From Streptomyces sp. CC0208 (GTDB lineage Bacteria > Actinomycetota > Actinomycetes > Streptomycetales > Streptomycetaceae), in the NCBI RefSeq assembly GCF_003443735.1, contig NZ_CP031969.1, positions 6,324,001-6,388,000 of the forward strand: a stretch of DNA of 64,000 nt. The letters run 5' to 3'. Below the pieces are notes generated by a model. The model did no database searches, was not told the DNA's origin, and was given only the letters and a program-made list of their open reading frames with translations. Within the stretch, counting starts at the first letter, position 1, and the number at the start of each line of letters is the position of its first letter. Positions 33,959-43,251 of the stretch are shown piece after piece. Position numbers and translations under genes: made by a program.

Positions 33959-35272
33959 TCACGCCTCCATGGGGGTCGGCGCGGCTGCCTCGCGTTGCTT
34001 GCGCAGCCGCGTCGCGTGCTCGTCGGTGCGCACGTCGTACGACATCAGGCTCGGCAGGCACAGGGCCAGCAGGCCCACGGCGCCCGCACACAGCAGGCCG
34101 CCGGACCACACCGACGTCCGCACGCCCCACCACGCGGCGAAACCGCCGGCCCTGACCTGGCCGACGGTCGGGCCCACCGAGTACGACAGCAGCTCGATTC
34201 CGGCGAGCCGCCCGCGCAGCTCGTCCGGGATGGTCTGGTTCCACATGGCCCCGCGGAAGATCCCGCTGACCATGTCGCAGCCGCCGGCCACGGTCAGGAA
34301 CAGCAGCACCAGCCATACGTCGTCCATGACCCCGGCGGCCGCGATCGCCACGCCCCACAGGGCCGCCGACAGCACCACCATCCGGCCGTGCCGGTGGACC
34401 CGGGACGTCCAGCCGCTCATCAGGCTCACCAGCAGCGCGCCGAACGGGACGCTCGCGTACATCAGGCCCAGCGACCACTCGGCGTCCAGTTCGTCCGCCA
34501 GGAACGGCAGCAGGGCCAGCGGCATCGCCAGGAACATCGCGGCGAGGTCGACGGCGTACGTGCCGAGCAGTTCCTTACGGCTCCAGGCGTACCGGGCGCC
34601 CTCCGCGATGGCCTTCAGCGACGGCTTGGCCGCCTCGTGGGAGGCCGGCGAGGACGCGATCCGCGCGACGAGGACGACGGAGACGGCGAAGGTCAGCAGG
34701 TCCGCGCCGTACGCCCAGCCCAGGCCCGCGTAGGCCACCACCACGCCCGCCAGCGCCGGGCCCGCGACCCCGCCCACCGTCCAGCGGAAGGAGTTCAGCG
34801 AGGCCGCCGCCGGGAGGTGGTCGTGGGCCACGATCCGGGGCCACAGGGAGTCGAGCGCGGGCCGCTGCACCGAGACCAGGGCGGAGGACAGGGCGGCGAC
34901 GACGTACAGCGGCCAGACGGCGGGGTGCGGGAACAGCGCGTTGAGCAGCAGGGCCGCGCTCAGCAGGCCCTGCCCCACCTCGGTCCACACGATCAGCTTC
35001 CGCTTGTCCCAGGCGTCCGCGAGCGCGCCGCCGTACAGGCCGAAGACGAGGAGCGGGACCAGCTCCACGGCCCCGATCGCGCCGACCGCGGCCGCTGAGC
35101 CCGTCAGGTCCTTGAGCTGGACCGGCAGGGCCACGAAGGTCAGGAAACTGCCGAAGTTCGAGATCAGCCCCGAGTACCACAGCCGCCGGAAGTCCCGGGA
35201 GGCCCGCCAGGGGGCGAGGTCGGGGAGCATCGCGCGAAGGCCGGAAGGGGGTTCGGGGGAGTCGTCGCTCAC
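33959..35272 (-). CDS. MFS transporter (enterobactin-exporter-like, MFS_3)
   Basis: 437 aa, 10-12 helices. The N-terminal ASRDFRRLWYSGLISNFGSFLTFVALPVQ is the signature of the EntS/MFS_3 branch, and GLYGGALADAWDKRKLIVWTE is its motif A. Members export siderophores or macrolides; no siderophore genes are nearby, so the substrate is open. The start is GTG at 35272 with no clear ribosome site; an ATG in another frame at 35282 is not family-like. It lies 52 nt downstream of the SIS-like gene in the same direction. Confidence 0.88.
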   Translation of the reverse strand: MSDDSPEPPSGLRAMLPDLAPWRASRDFRRLWYSGLISNFGSFLTFVALPVQLKDLTGSAAAVGAIGAVELVPLLVFGLYGGALADAWDKRKLIVWTEVGQGLLSAALLLNALFPHPAVWPLYVVAALSSALVSVQRPALDSLWPRIVAHDHLPAAASLNSFRWTVGGVAGPALAGVVVAYAGLGWAYGADLLTFAVSVVLVARIASSPASHEAAKPSLKAIAEGARYAWSRKELLGTYAVDLAAMFLAMPLALLPFLADELDAEWSLGLMYASVPFGALLVSLMSGWTSRVHRHGRMVVLSAALWGVAIAAAGVMDDVWLVLLFLTVAGGCDMVSGIFRGAMWNQTIPDELRGRLAGIELLSYSVGPTVGQVRAGGFAAWWGVRTSVWSGGLLCAGAVGLLALCLPSLMSYDVRTDEHATRLRKQREAAAPTPMEA

Positions 35273-35324
35273 GAGCCGTCATGGTCGGGGGAGGCCTCCC
35301 GGTCCGGCAACTGCTTTTCCGCGG

Positions 35325-35927
35325 CTACCAGCGGGCCGGAGGGGGTGCCGTCAGCTGGTCGGCCAGCCTCGACAGCCGGTCCCGGAACCGCCGCCGGCCC
35401 CGGGGCGTGGGGACGGCGTTCTCGCCGGCCGCCGCGCTCACCAGGTGCTGCACGGTGTCCAGATCGAGGTCCGTGCCCTCCGGCACGGCCAGTGACTCGT
35501 GGGCCATCGCGGCCAGTCCGCCCTCACCGGGGCCGAGGGAGAGGACCGTCGCGCCGGCCCGCCGGGCGTCATGGACCTGCTCCAGAAGTGGGGCGCCCGG
35601 CCGGTCCGGGGACACCACCAGCAGGGTCTCGCCGCGCCGGGCCGCCGCGAGCCGGCCCGGCCCGACCGACAGATGCGCGGGGTCGGAGGGACGCGCGTCG
35701 TGGCGTACGAGGGTGGGGGCCAGCTCCGGGGTGCCCGACCAGGCGGCCTCGTCGACCAGGTGGGCCGCCAGATGCCACGGTTCGTACTCCGGCGTGCCGA
35801 CCAGGAGCAGTCCGCCGCCGTGCGAGACCACCGACCCGCGCAGCACGCCCGCGAAGCGTCGCGTGGCTCCCAACCACTCGGTCCCGGCGAGCACTTCGCG
35901 CAGCAGCGCGACCCGTACGGCGTCCAT
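35325..35927 (-). CDS. SIS-like (sugar isomerase fold) protein of unknown function
   Basis: 200 aa. The segment LLVVSPDRPGAPLLEQVHDARRAGATVLSLGPGEGGLAAMAHESLAV is split over two strand-helix units as in SIS phosphosugar-binding domains, with the usual SxxxxT-like turn degenerate. The N-terminal half (VVSHGGGLLLVGTPEYEPWHLAAHLV) supplies the first strands. SIS domains bind phosphosugars in isomerases and regulators; no HTH is attached here. ATG at 35927 is divergent from the F420 reductase gene. Function unassigned. Confidence 0.7.
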   Translation of the reverse strand: MDAVRVALLREVLAGTEWLGATRRFAGVLRGSVVSHGGGLLLVGTPEYEPWHLAAHLVDEAAWSGTPELAPTLVRHDARPSDPAHLSVGPGRLAAARRGETLLVVSPDRPGAPLLEQVHDARRAGATVLSLGPGEGGLAAMAHESLAVPEGTDLDLDTVQHLVSAAAGENAVPTPRGRRRFRDRLSRLADQLTAPPPARW

Positions 35928-36079
35928 GGGGCCGCATCCTGCCGCAAGCCGACCTCCCTGACCGGCCGTTCGCCCCGGATTCGCCCGAACCGGTCAGGGA
36001 CACGGCCCTGCGAGCGGATCGCCCACGGAGGTATCCGTGACGCGGCTCACCCGACCGGCCGAGGCGGGCGGGGCGCACG

Positions 36080-36085
36080 TAAAGT
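36080..36085 (+). promoter_or_regulatory. -10 element of a leaderless promoter (F420 reductase gene)
   Basis: TAAAGT ends 7 nt before the ATG at 36093; no Shine-Dalgarno lies between. Confidence 0.5.
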
Positions 36086-36092
36086 CGGCGCC

Positions 36093-36800
36093 ATGACCTC
36101 TACCGACAGTGCTGCACAGAAGGCTCCCGCCAAGGACCCCTGGGACCTTCCCGACGTCTCCGGGCTCGTCGTCGGCGTGCTCGGCGGGACCGGGCCGCAG
36201 GGCAAGGGCCTCGCCTACCGGCTCGCCCGCGCCGGGCAGAAGGTGATCATCGGCTCACGCGCCGCCGACCGCGCACAGGCCGCGGCCGAGGAACTCGGGC
36301 ACGGGGTCGAGGGCGCCGACAACGCCGAGACCGCGCGCCGCAGCGACATCGTGATCGTCGCCGTGCCGTGGGACGGGCACGGCAAGACCCTGGAGTCGCT
36401 GCGCGAGGAACTCGTCGGCAAGCTCGTCGTCGACTGCGTCAACCCGCTCGGCTTCGACAAGAAGGGCGCCTACGCGCTGAAGCCGGAGGAGGGAAGCGCC
36501 GCCGAGCAGGCCGCTTCCCTGTTGCCGGACTCGCGGGTCACCGCCGCCTTCCACCATCTGTCGGCCGTGCTGCTCCAGGACCCGGAGGTCGAGGAGATCG
36601 ACACCGACGTCATGGTGCTCGGCGAGGAGCGGGCCGACGTGGAGATCGTGCAGGCGCTGGCCGGCCGTATCCCCGGTATGCGCGGCATCTTCGCGGGGCG
36701 GCTGCGCAACGCCCACCAGGTGGAGTCGCTGGTCGCCAACCTGATCTCGGTGAACCGGCGGTACAAGGCGCACGCGGGGCTGCGGGTCACGGACGTCTGA
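36093..36800 (+). CDS. npdG: F420-dependent NADP reductase (NADPH:F420 oxidoreductase)
   Basis: 235 aa. After a 25-residue polar extension the NADP-binding fold starts VGVLGGTGPQGKGLAYRLARAG, with IGSR following the second strand, typical of NADPH:F420 reductases. IVIVAVPWDG, VVDCVNPLGFDKKGAY and AFHHLSA are further hallmarks around the F420 site. It exchanges hydride between NADPH and cofactor F420, feeding reduced F420 to other enzymes. The luciferase-like and PPOX-like proteins elsewhere in the window belong to folds that sometimes use F420. ATG at 36093 with the upstream -10 suggests leaderless expression. Confidence 0.92.
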   Translation: MTSTDSAAQKAPAKDPWDLPDVSGLVVGVLGGTGPQGKGLAYRLARAGQKVIIGSRAADRAQAAAEELGHGVEGADNAETARRSDIVIVAVPWDGHGKTLESLREELVGKLVVDCVNPLGFDKKGAYALKPEEGSAAEQAASLLPDSRVTAAFHHLSAVLLQDPEVEEIDTDVMVLGEERADVEIVQALAGRIPGMRGIFAGRLRNAHQVESLVANLISVNRRYKAHAGLRVTDV

Positions 36801-36861
36801 GCCGATGGGGGACACTGGTCGGCGAAGCACAGCAGTGTCCCCCCGACAGGAGCCCATGGAA

Positions 36862-37041
36862 ATGCCCCGCCTCGCCCTCTACGCCCTCGCCGTCTGCCTG
36901 CTCGCCGTGGCCGCTGCGGTCGTCTCCTTCGCGCAGGGCAGCTGGCTCGGGGTCGTGTGGGTGTTGCTGGCCGGACTCTCCTCCAACATGTGCTGGTACT
37001 ACCTCAAGCGGGGCCGGGCGGCTCAGGTCCAGAAGCGGTAG
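36862..37041 (+). CDS. small two-helix membrane protein
   Basis: About 59 aa from ATG 36862: MPRLALYALAVCLLAVAAAV, a second hydrophobic stretch (WLGVVWVLLAGLSSNMCWYYL) and a basic tail. AGGAG ends 9 nt before this ATG and 3 nt before an alternative at 36856. It ends by overlapping the protease gene tail to tail by 19 nt. Function unknown. Confidence 0.7.
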   Translation: MPRLALYALAVCLLAVAAAVVSFAQGSWLGVVWVLLAGLSSNMCWYYLKRGRAAQVQKR

Positions 37042-37793
37042 AGGCTCCAGCCGGACGAGGCCTGCCAGGGGTCGACCTGGAGGCCGCGCAGGACCGCGTC
37101 GACCAGGTCGAAGAACACGCTGTTGACCTGCGGCACCCACAGCAGCGCGAACACGAACAGCAGGCCGAAGGGCGCGAACGGTTCGATCTGGCGCTTGGTG
37201 TTGTACGAGAGCCAGGGCTCGATCACGCCGTAGCCGTCCAGGCCGGGGACCGGCAGGAAGTTCAGGATCGCGGCCGAGACCTGGAGCAGGGCGAGGAAGG
37301 CCAGCGCGTAGCGGAACTCCGGCGGGACCCCGTCGAGGGCGTCCAGCCAGAACGGGGCCGTGCAGGCGATCGCGAACAGGACGTTCGTGAGGGGGCCCGC
37401 CGCCGAGATCAGGCTGTGCCGCCAGCGGCCGCGGATCCGGTCGCGCTCGATGAAGACCGCGCCGCCTGGCAGGCCGATACCGCCCATGATCACGAAGATG
37501 ACGGGGAGCACGATGCTGAGCAGGGCGTGGGTGTACTTCAGCGGGTTCAGCGTGAGGTAGCCCTTGGCGCCGATGGTGATGTCGCCGCTGTGCAGGGCGG
37601 TGCGGGCGTGCGCGTACTCGTGCAGGCACAGGGAGACGATCCAGGCGCCGGTCACGAACAGGAACACGGCGATGCCGGGCTTCTCGGCGAAGCCGGTCCA
37701 GGTGGCCCAGCCCGTCACCGCCGTCACGGCGCAGATGCCTATGAAGACCGGGCTGATCCGCCGGTCGCTGTGGCGGGTGGTGGCGGTGGTCAT
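37023..37793 (-). CDS. M50-family (site-2-protease-like) membrane metalloprotease
   Basis: 256 aa with about six helices. The zinc site is complete: HExxH in SLCLHEYAHARTAL and the second motif NFLPVPGLDGYGV. The order matches the minimal bacterial S2P rhomboid-like group without PDZ domain. Such proteases cut transmembrane substrates such as anti-sigma factors within the bilayer. ATG at 37793 is preceded by GGGAGCTCC; a longer frame to 37883 has no ribosome site. No anti-sigma gene is adjacent, so the target is unknown. Confidence 0.9.
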   Translation of the reverse strand: MTTATTRHSDRRISPVFIGICAVTAVTGWATWTGFAEKPGIAVFLFVTGAWIVSLCLHEYAHARTALHSGDITIGAKGYLTLNPLKYTHALLSIVLPVIFVIMGGIGLPGGAVFIERDRIRGRWRHSLISAAGPLTNVLFAIACTAPFWLDALDGVPPEFRYALAFLALLQVSAAILNFLPVPGLDGYGVIEPWLSYNTKRQIEPFAPFGLLFVFALLWVPQVNSVFFDLVDAVLRGLQVDPWQASSGWSLYRFWT

Positions 37794-37897
37794 GGAGCTC
37801 CCTGGACTGGACACGCGCGCGGTGGGACTGCCCGACGGTACCGGGCACAGGGAAAACGTCTTGGGGTGGGGCGGGGGTTCCATGGAAGGCTGGGGAC

Positions 37898-38398
37898 ATG
37901 GGGCTCTGGCACGTGTTCTACGCGGACTGGCAGATGGAGTGTTGCGGTACGCCCTTCTCGGTGGGGGAGGAGGTGGGCTGGCCGCTGCTGTTCCGTGCCG
38001 CGGACGACGTGCTCGGTGGCGGCTGGGACCACCACCTCACCGAGCTCGCTGGACCGGTGGAGCAGGGCGCAGTGCGGGTGCTGCGGGACGGGGACGGCCT
38101 GGTCGTGGGGGTGGCGGAAGGTGTGCCGGTGCCGGAGGACTCTCACAGGTTCGTCGGGCTGCTCACCGTCGAGACGCATGGGGGGCGGTTGCCGGAGGTG
38201 CGGGGACAGGTGCGGAGGGTGCAGGTCGTGACACAGGAGTACGGCCGGACGGAGCCGGGTTCGCGGACCTGGGAGCCGGTGCCGGGGCGGCGGTCGCTGC
38301 GGTCGGTGGACGCGTGCCCGAAGTGGTTCGCGGGTGGTGGGGGTGAGCGGTCCGAGGCGGGGGTCCTGGTCACGCTGGAGGTACCGGGCGGGGGATGA
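37898..38398 (+). CDS. hypothetical protein (resembles DUF6578)
   Basis: 166 aa. The N-terminus WHVFYADWQMECCGTPFSVGEEVGW, seen here in two overlapping blocks with a CC pair, is reminiscent of a Streptomyces-specific uncharacterised family that I believe is DUF6578. The rest is a beta-rich cytoplasmic domain without membrane segments. ATG at 37898 follows GGAAGGCTGGGGAC. It is divergent from the protease gene and followed by a long repeat-filled gap. Confidence 0.65.
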   Translation: MGLWHVFYADWQMECCGTPFSVGEEVGWPLLFRAADDVLGGGWDHHLTELAGPVEQGAVRVLRDGDGLVVGVAEGVPVPEDSHRFVGLLTVETHGGRLPEVRGQVRRVQVVTQEYGRTEPGSRTWEPVPGRRSLRSVDACPKWFAGGGGERSEAGVLVTLEVPGGG

Positions 38399-38490
38399 GC
38401 CTTCCGACGGCCGGCCTCTTGACGGCCTCTCGGGGAGGACCTCGGCACGGACGCCTGGCCCCGGCGGGCGCGCCCCGACACTCCGGCCGA

Positions 38491-38990
38491 CTCCGGCAGT
38501 CCGGTCGGCTCCGGTACTCCGGTCGGCTCCGGCAGTCCGGTCGGCTCCGGCAGTCCGGTCGGCTCCGGCAGTCCGATCGGCCTCGGTACTCCGGCCGGCC
38601 TCTGCAGTCCGTTCGGCCGACCAGCCCCGGCTGCCTGGCCGGCCCACCCGCCCTGGCGACCCGGCAACCCGGGCGGCTCCGGCAGTCCGGCCGGCCTCGG
38701 TACACCGACCAGCCCCGGCATTCCGGCCGGCGGCCTCGGTACTCCGGTCAAGCCCGGCAGCCCGGCCGGCCTCGGTACTCCGGTCAAGCCCCGGCAGTCC
38801 GGTCAGCCCACCCGCCCAGAGCAACCCGGCAGGTCAACCGGCACCCCGGCCGGCCTCGGCAGTCCGTTCGGCCCCCGCAGTCCGTTCGGCCGACCAACCC
38901 CGGCAAACCCGGCAGGTCGACCGGCACCCCAGCCCGGCCCCGGCACCCCTGCCCGGCCGACCGACACCCCGCTCCCGGAACCCCGTGACC
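38491..38990. repeat. 18-bp minisatellite, crisp then degenerate
   Basis: Seven tandem copies of a unit close to CTCCGGCAGTCCGGTCGG run from 38491 to 38616; the first five are near-identical. From there to about 38990 the same blocks recur in degenerate, partly interrupted form. The 18-bp period keeps frame, so one minus-strand frame reads GLPEPT hexapeptides and plus-strand frames read other hexapeptides, but none has a start, ribosome site or plausible C-terminus. It ends about 20 nt before the -10 of the AfsR-like regulator. Confidence 0.85.
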
Positions 38991-39008
38991 CGTCCCGCCC
39001 CCGGCAGA

Positions 39009-39014
39009 GACAAT
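39009..39014 (+). promoter_or_regulatory. -10 element of a leaderless promoter (AfsR-like regulator)
   Basis: GACAAT ends 7 nt before the GTG at 39022. It overlaps the upstream ATG (39013), which argues that the ATG is not the start. Confidence 0.5.
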
Positions 39015-39021
39015 GGACCCC

Positions 39022-42000
39022 GTGCGCTATCGCATCCTCGGCACCACGCAAGCACTCCGCTCCGACGGTACGACCGTCCCGGTCGGCGGAACGCGCCTGC
39101 GTGCGTTGCTGACCGTGCTCGCTCTGCGGCCCGGCAGGACCGTCCCGGTGAGCCTCCTGGTGGACGAGGTGTGGGACGGCGACCCGCCCGCCGACGCGAC
39201 GGGCGCGGTGCAGGCGCTGGTGGGGCGGCTGCGGCGGGCGCTCGGCGCGGATGCTGTGGCGTCCGTGGACGGCGGTTACCGGCTGACGGCCGCGCCGGAC
39301 GACATCGACCTGCACCGTTTCGAGCGGCTCGCCGGTGACGGCATGCGGGCGCTGGCCGACGGCGACCCCGCGAAGGCGGCCGTGGTCCTGGACGATGCCC
39401 TCGTCCTGTGGCGGGGTCCGGCGCTGGCCGATCTGCCCGACCGCACGGCCGAGGCGGCCCGCGCCGAGGCCCGCAGGCTGGACGCCCTGCGCGCCCGGCA
39501 CACCGCCGCCCTCGCCCTCGGCCAGGCCGACCAGGCCCTCCCCGAACTGACCGCTCTCTGCGACACCCACCCCCTCGACGAACCCCTCCAGTGCCTCCGC
39601 CTGCGCGCCCTGCGCGACACGGGCCGCACGGCGGAGGCGCTGGCCGCCTACGAGTCCGTACGGCAGCTGCTCGCGGACCGGCTGGGAGCCGACCCGGGGG
39701 CCGAACTGCGGGCGCTGCACGCGGAGTTGCTGCGACCGGAGCCGTCCCGCCGGGACCAGGGGACGGGTGGGCCCGCTGGTGGCGCCCGCGCGCAGACCCC
39801 GGCCGCGCAGACCCCGGCGGCACAGACCCCGGCCGCACAGGCCCCCGTGGCGGAGGGGACCACGACCGCACCCCCACCCGCCGGCAACCTCCGCGCCCGG
39901 CTCACCTCCTTCGTCGGCCGGGAAGCCGACATCGATGCCATCCGGGGCGACCTCGCGACCGCGCGGCTCGTCACACTGCTCGGGCCGGGCGGGGCCGGGA
40001 AGACGCGGCTCTCGCAGGAGGCCGCCGAGGCCGTGGGGGACGTGGTGCGGGACGGGGTGTGGCTGGCGGAGCTCGCGCCGGTCGACGATCCGGACGCCGT
40101 GCCCGAGGCCGTGCTCACCGCCGTCGGGGCCCGCGAGACCGTGCTGTACGGCGCCGGTGCCGCCGAGGCGATGCGCGCCGCGGGCAGCGAGCGGCTCGAC
40201 GAGCCCGTCGAGCGGCTCGCCGAGCACTGCGGCCGGCGCAGCATGCTGCTGATCCTCGACAACTGCGAGCATGTGGTCGACGCGGCCGCCCGGCTGGCGG
40301 AGCGGCTCCTGGAGCGCTGCCCGGGGCTGACCATCCTGGCCACCAGTCGTGAACCCCTCGGCGTGCCGGGGGAGTTGCTGCGTCCCGTGGAGCCCCTGCC
40401 CGAGCCGGTCGCGCTGCGGCTGCTCGCCGACCGGGGCGCCGCCGCCCGGCCCGGGTTCCGGGTCGACGCCGACGAGGAGACCGCGGCGGCCTGCGCGGAG
40501 ATCTGCCGTCGCCTCGACGGGCTGCCCCTGGGAATCGAGCTCGCCGCCGCCCGGCTGCGGATGCTGACCCCTCGCCAGATCGCCGACCGGCTCGATGACC
40601 GGTTCCGGCTGCTCACCTCCGGCAGCCGTACGGTGCTGCCCCGCCAGCAGACCCTCAGGGCCGTCGTCGACTGGTCCTGGGACCTGCTCGACGAGGAGGA
40701 ACGGGACGTCCTGCGGCGGCTGTCGGTGTTCGCCGGCGGCTGCGACCTGGCCGGCGCCGAAGCGGTCTGCGGCTCCGGTGCGCTGGAGGCGCTCGGTTCG
40801 CTCGTCGACAAGTCCCTGGTGGTGGCGGCTCCTTCGGGGGACGGCGAGATGCGCTACCGGCTCCTGGAGACCGTCGCCGAATACGCCGGCGAGCGCCTCG
40901 ACGAGGCGGACGGCGCCCGTGCCGACGCCGAGCGCGCGCATCTGACGTACTACCGCGAACTCGCCCGCGTCACCGATCCGTTGCTGCGCGGCTCGCGTCA
41001 ACTCGCCGCCATCGAGCGTCTGGAGCGCGAGTACGAGAACCTGCGCACCGCGCTGCGCCGGGCCGTGGCCGACCGTGACGAGCAGGAAGGGCTGTGCCTG
41101 GTCCTGTCGCTGGCCTGGTACTGGCAGATGCGCGACCTGCGCATCGAGGCCCGCAACTGGTCCCGCGAGGTCCAGGGCCTCGGCCCCGACCCCTTCACCG
41201 AGCCGGTCCGCCCCGCCGCGCCGGTGTGGGAGCGCTGCACGGACACCCCGCCGCCATGGACCGGCGAGGTCCTGGAGGAGGCGAGGCGCGGCGCCCATCT
41301 CGTCCATCTCGCCTGCATGGACACCGAGTTGGACGCCTGGCAGAACCAGCACGCGCAGGCGAAGCTGCGGTCCATCGCCGCCACCTACGAGCCCGGTATG
41401 GCACAGACCTGCCGGATGCCGGGCTCCCTGTGGTTCTTCGCCATCATGCTCACCGGGGACATGGACCGGCTGCGGGACGTCATCAGGGCGACCGTCGAGA
41501 CCTGCCGGGCCACCCCGGGCTACGAGTGGGAGCTCGCCGCCGCCCTCCAGTGGCGGGCCAACCTGCTGGCCAACCGCTCCGACTGGGCCGGCGACGCCAT
41601 CCAGGACGCGGAGGAGGCGCTGGAGATCTACGAGCGGCTCGGCGATGTGTGGGGAACCGCCGAGGCGCTCTCCGCGCGCGCCGAGGCCCACGAGCGCAAG
41701 GGCAAGTGGCAGGCGGCCGCGGACGACTACGAGCGGGCGATCGAGCGGGCCGAACAGCTCGGTGCCCGCGCCCAGAAGTCGGTGCTCAACGCCCGCCTCG
41801 GCAGCACGCTGCTGGAGACGGGGGAGGCCGAGCGCGGTGAACTCCTGCTGCGCGAGGTGATCGCCGACCAGGAGGGCGCGCGCAACGAGGCGATGCCCGC
41901 CTCCCGGATGTTCCTGGCCGGCTGGCTCGGCCTGACCGGCCGCATCCCCGAGGCGCGCGAACAACTCCGGCTGCTGCGGCAGCAGTTCGGCATCGCCCAC

Positions 42001-42399
42001 TTCGTCATCTTCGACGCCTTCATCCTCGGCTCGGAGGCCTGGCTGGAGGCCTGGGACGGTTGCTACGAGGAGTGTCTGCGGCTGACCCGCCGGGCGCTGG
42101 AGAAGTCCGAGGACCCGCTGGCCCTGACCATCGCCCCCCACATGCGCACCATGTACCTGCACACCGCCGGGATCGCCCTGGCCGGGGCCGACGGGGGTGC
42201 CCGTGCCCGGGACGGCGCCCGCTGCCTCAGGGTCGGGGACGGGCTGCTGCCCTCCGACCACGTACCGACGACCGTCGAGCGCACCGTGCGGGGCCGGGCC
42301 GAGCAGCAGCTGCGCGCGGTGCTCGGCGACGCGGCCTTCGAGTCGGCGTACGCGGAGGGCGACGGCCTCTCCCCGGGGGAGGCCGTCGCCCTGGTGTGA
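39022..42399 (+). CDS. AfsR/SARP-family regulator (BTAD, NB-ARC, TPR)
   Basis: 1125 aa. Residues 1-90 form an OmpR-like winged helix (RYRILGTTQALRSDG, then VGGTRLRALLTVLAL), followed by the bacterial transcriptional-activation domain to about 245. A low-complexity linker of QTPAA repeats leads to an NB-ARC NTPase with Walker A GPGGAGKTRL near residue 322, LLILDNCEHVVD as Walker B, and TSREPLGVPGE. The last 500 residues are TPR-like helices (AEALSARAEAHERKGKWQ). This is the AfsR-type 'large SARP' layout; members activate genes by binding direct heptamer repeats spaced 11 bp at -35. The start is GTG at 39022 because of the leaderless -10 and because relatives would begin at RYRILG. The convergent drrAB operon has exactly such repeats in its promoter. 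Confidence 0.92.
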   Translation: MRYRILGTTQALRSDGTTVPVGGTRLRALLTVLALRPGRTVPVSLLVDEVWDGDPPADATGAVQALVGRLRRALGADAVASVDGGYRLTAAPDDIDLHRFERLAGDGMRALADGDPAKAAVVLDDALVLWRGPALADLPDRTAEAARAEARRLDALRARHTAALALGQADQALPELTALCDTHPLDEPLQCLRLRALRDTGRTAEALAAYESVRQLLADRLGADPGAELRALHAELLRPEPSRRDQGTGGPAGGARAQTPAAQTPAAQTPAAQAPVAEGTTTAPPPAGNLRARLTSFVGREADIDAIRGDLATARLVTLLGPGGAGKTRLSQEAAEAVGDVVRDGVWLAELAPVDDPDAVPEAVLTAVGARETVLYGAGAAEAMRAAGSERLDEPVERLAEHCGRRSMLLILDNCEHVVDAAARLAERLLERCPGLTILATSREPLGVPGELLRPVEPLPEPVALRLLADRGAAARPGFRVDADEETAAACAEICRRLDGLPLGIELAAARLRMLTPRQIADRLDDRFRLLTSGSRTVLPRQQTLRAVVDWSWDLLDEEERDVLRRLSVFAGGCDLAGAEAVCGSGALEALGSLVDKSLVVAAPSGDGEMRYRLLETVAEYAGERLDEADGARADAERAHLTYYRELARVTDPLLRGSRQLAAIERLEREYENLRTALRRAVADRDEQEGLCLVLSLAWYWQMRDLRIEARNWSREVQGLGPDPFTEPVRPAAPVWERCTDTPPPWTGEVLEEARRGAHLVHLACMDTELDAWQNQHAQAKLRSIAATYEPGMAQTCRMPGSLWFFAIMLTGDMDRLRDVIRATVETCRATPGYEWELAAALQWRANLLANRSDWAGDAIQDAEEALEIYERLGDVWGTAEALSARAEAHERKGKWQAAADDYERAIERAEQLGARAQKSVLNARLGSTLLETGEAERGELLLREVIADQEGARNEAMPASRMFLAGWLGLTGRIPEAREQLRLLRQQFGIAHFVIFDAFILGSEAWLEAWDGCYEECLRLTRRALEKSEDPLALTIAPHMRTMYLHTAGIALAGADGGARARDGARCLRVGDGLLPSDHVPTTVERTVRGRAEQQLRAVLGDAAFESAYAEGDGLSPGEAVALV

Positions 42400-42429
42400 C
42401 GCGCACCGACGCCTGGGCGTCCAGGCCGG

Positions 42430-43251
42430 TCAGTTCTTCGTGCGGAACTTGTGGATGGCGTACGGTGCCGCCACCGCCGTGATCGCCGCCGACCAGCCGA
42501 GCGTGACCCACAGGTCGTGCGCGACCGGGCCGCCCACCATGAGTCCGCGGGCCGCGTCGGCGAGCGTGGACAGCGGGTTGTAGTCGGTGAAGTGCTGGAG
42601 CCAGCCCGGCATCGAGTTCGTCGGCGCGAAGATCGACGAGCCGAACTGGAGCGGGAACAGCACCAGGAAGCCCATCGCCTGCACTGACTGGGCGTTCTTC
42701 AGGATCACGCCCAGGGTGAGGAACACCCACATGATCGAGGAGGCGAACACGGCGGACAGACCGACCGCCGCGAACAGACCGCCCCAGTGGTGGATGTCGA
42801 AGCCGACCAGGACGGCGACGATCATCAGCACGGTGGTCGCGAACAGCATCCGCAGCAGTTCCACCGAGATCTTCGCGAACAGCACCGAGCCGCGCCCGAT
42901 CGGCAGCGACCGGAAACGGTCCATGACACCGGAGTTGAAGTCCTGGCTGAAGCCGGTGCCGACGCCCTGGGACAGGGTCATGCTCATCATCGCGATCATG
43001 CCCGGGATGACGTACTGGACGTATCCGTCCTGCCCGCCGCCCAGGGCCTGGCCGATCGAGCCGCCGAAGACGTAGACGAACAGCAGGGTGAAGACGACCG
43101 GCATCAGTATCGCGTCGAACATCGACTCCGGGTCCTGCCGGATCCACAGCAGATTGCGGCGGACGAGGGCGCCGGTGTGCCGGAGGTGCCCGCGCAGCGG
43201 GATCCGGGCGTCGGCGTCGACGGTGGTGGCGGTTGCGGTTGCGGCGCTCAT
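42430..43251 (-). CDS. ABC-2-type permease (DrrB-like)
   Basis: 273 aa with six helices. LVRRNLLWIRQDPESMFDAILMPV and LLFVYVFGGSIG are characteristic of daunorubicin-resistance DrrB permeases, and FSQDFNSGVMDRFRSLPIGR is the conserved cytoplasmic loop. It forms the channel of an exporter with the DrrA-like ATPase. ATG at 43251 overlaps the ATPase stop (ATGA), so translation is coupled. Confidence 0.92.
   Translation of the reverse strand: MSAATATATTVDADARIPLRGHLRHTGALVRRNLLWIRQDPESMFDAILMPVVFTLLFVYVFGGSIGQALGGGQDGYVQYVIPGMIAMMSMTLSQGVGTGFSQDFNSGVMDRFRSLPIGRGSVLFAKISVELLRMLFATTVLMIVAVLVGFDIHHWGGLFAAVGLSAVFASSIMWVFLTLGVILKNAQSVQAMGFLVLFPLQFGSSIFAPTNSMPGWLQHFTDYNPLSTLADAARGLMVGGPVAHDLWVTLGWSAAITAVAAPYAIHKFRTKN

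Noticed and set aside
38143-38787. Minus-strand frame with GLPEPT hexapeptide repeats, collagen- or elastin-like
   Set aside because: It arises from the 18-bp DNA repeat, overlaps a better-supported plus-strand gene antisense, and has no ribosome site or credible C-terminus.
39013-39021. ATG 39013 as start of the AfsR-like regulator
   Set aside because: It overlaps the GACAAT -10, while GTG 39022 has exact leaderless spacing and the family-like start.
38803-42261. 1152-codon minus-strand frame antisense to the AfsR-like gene
   Set aside because: Shadow of the true gene; Gly/Gln/Arg-rich with no domains.
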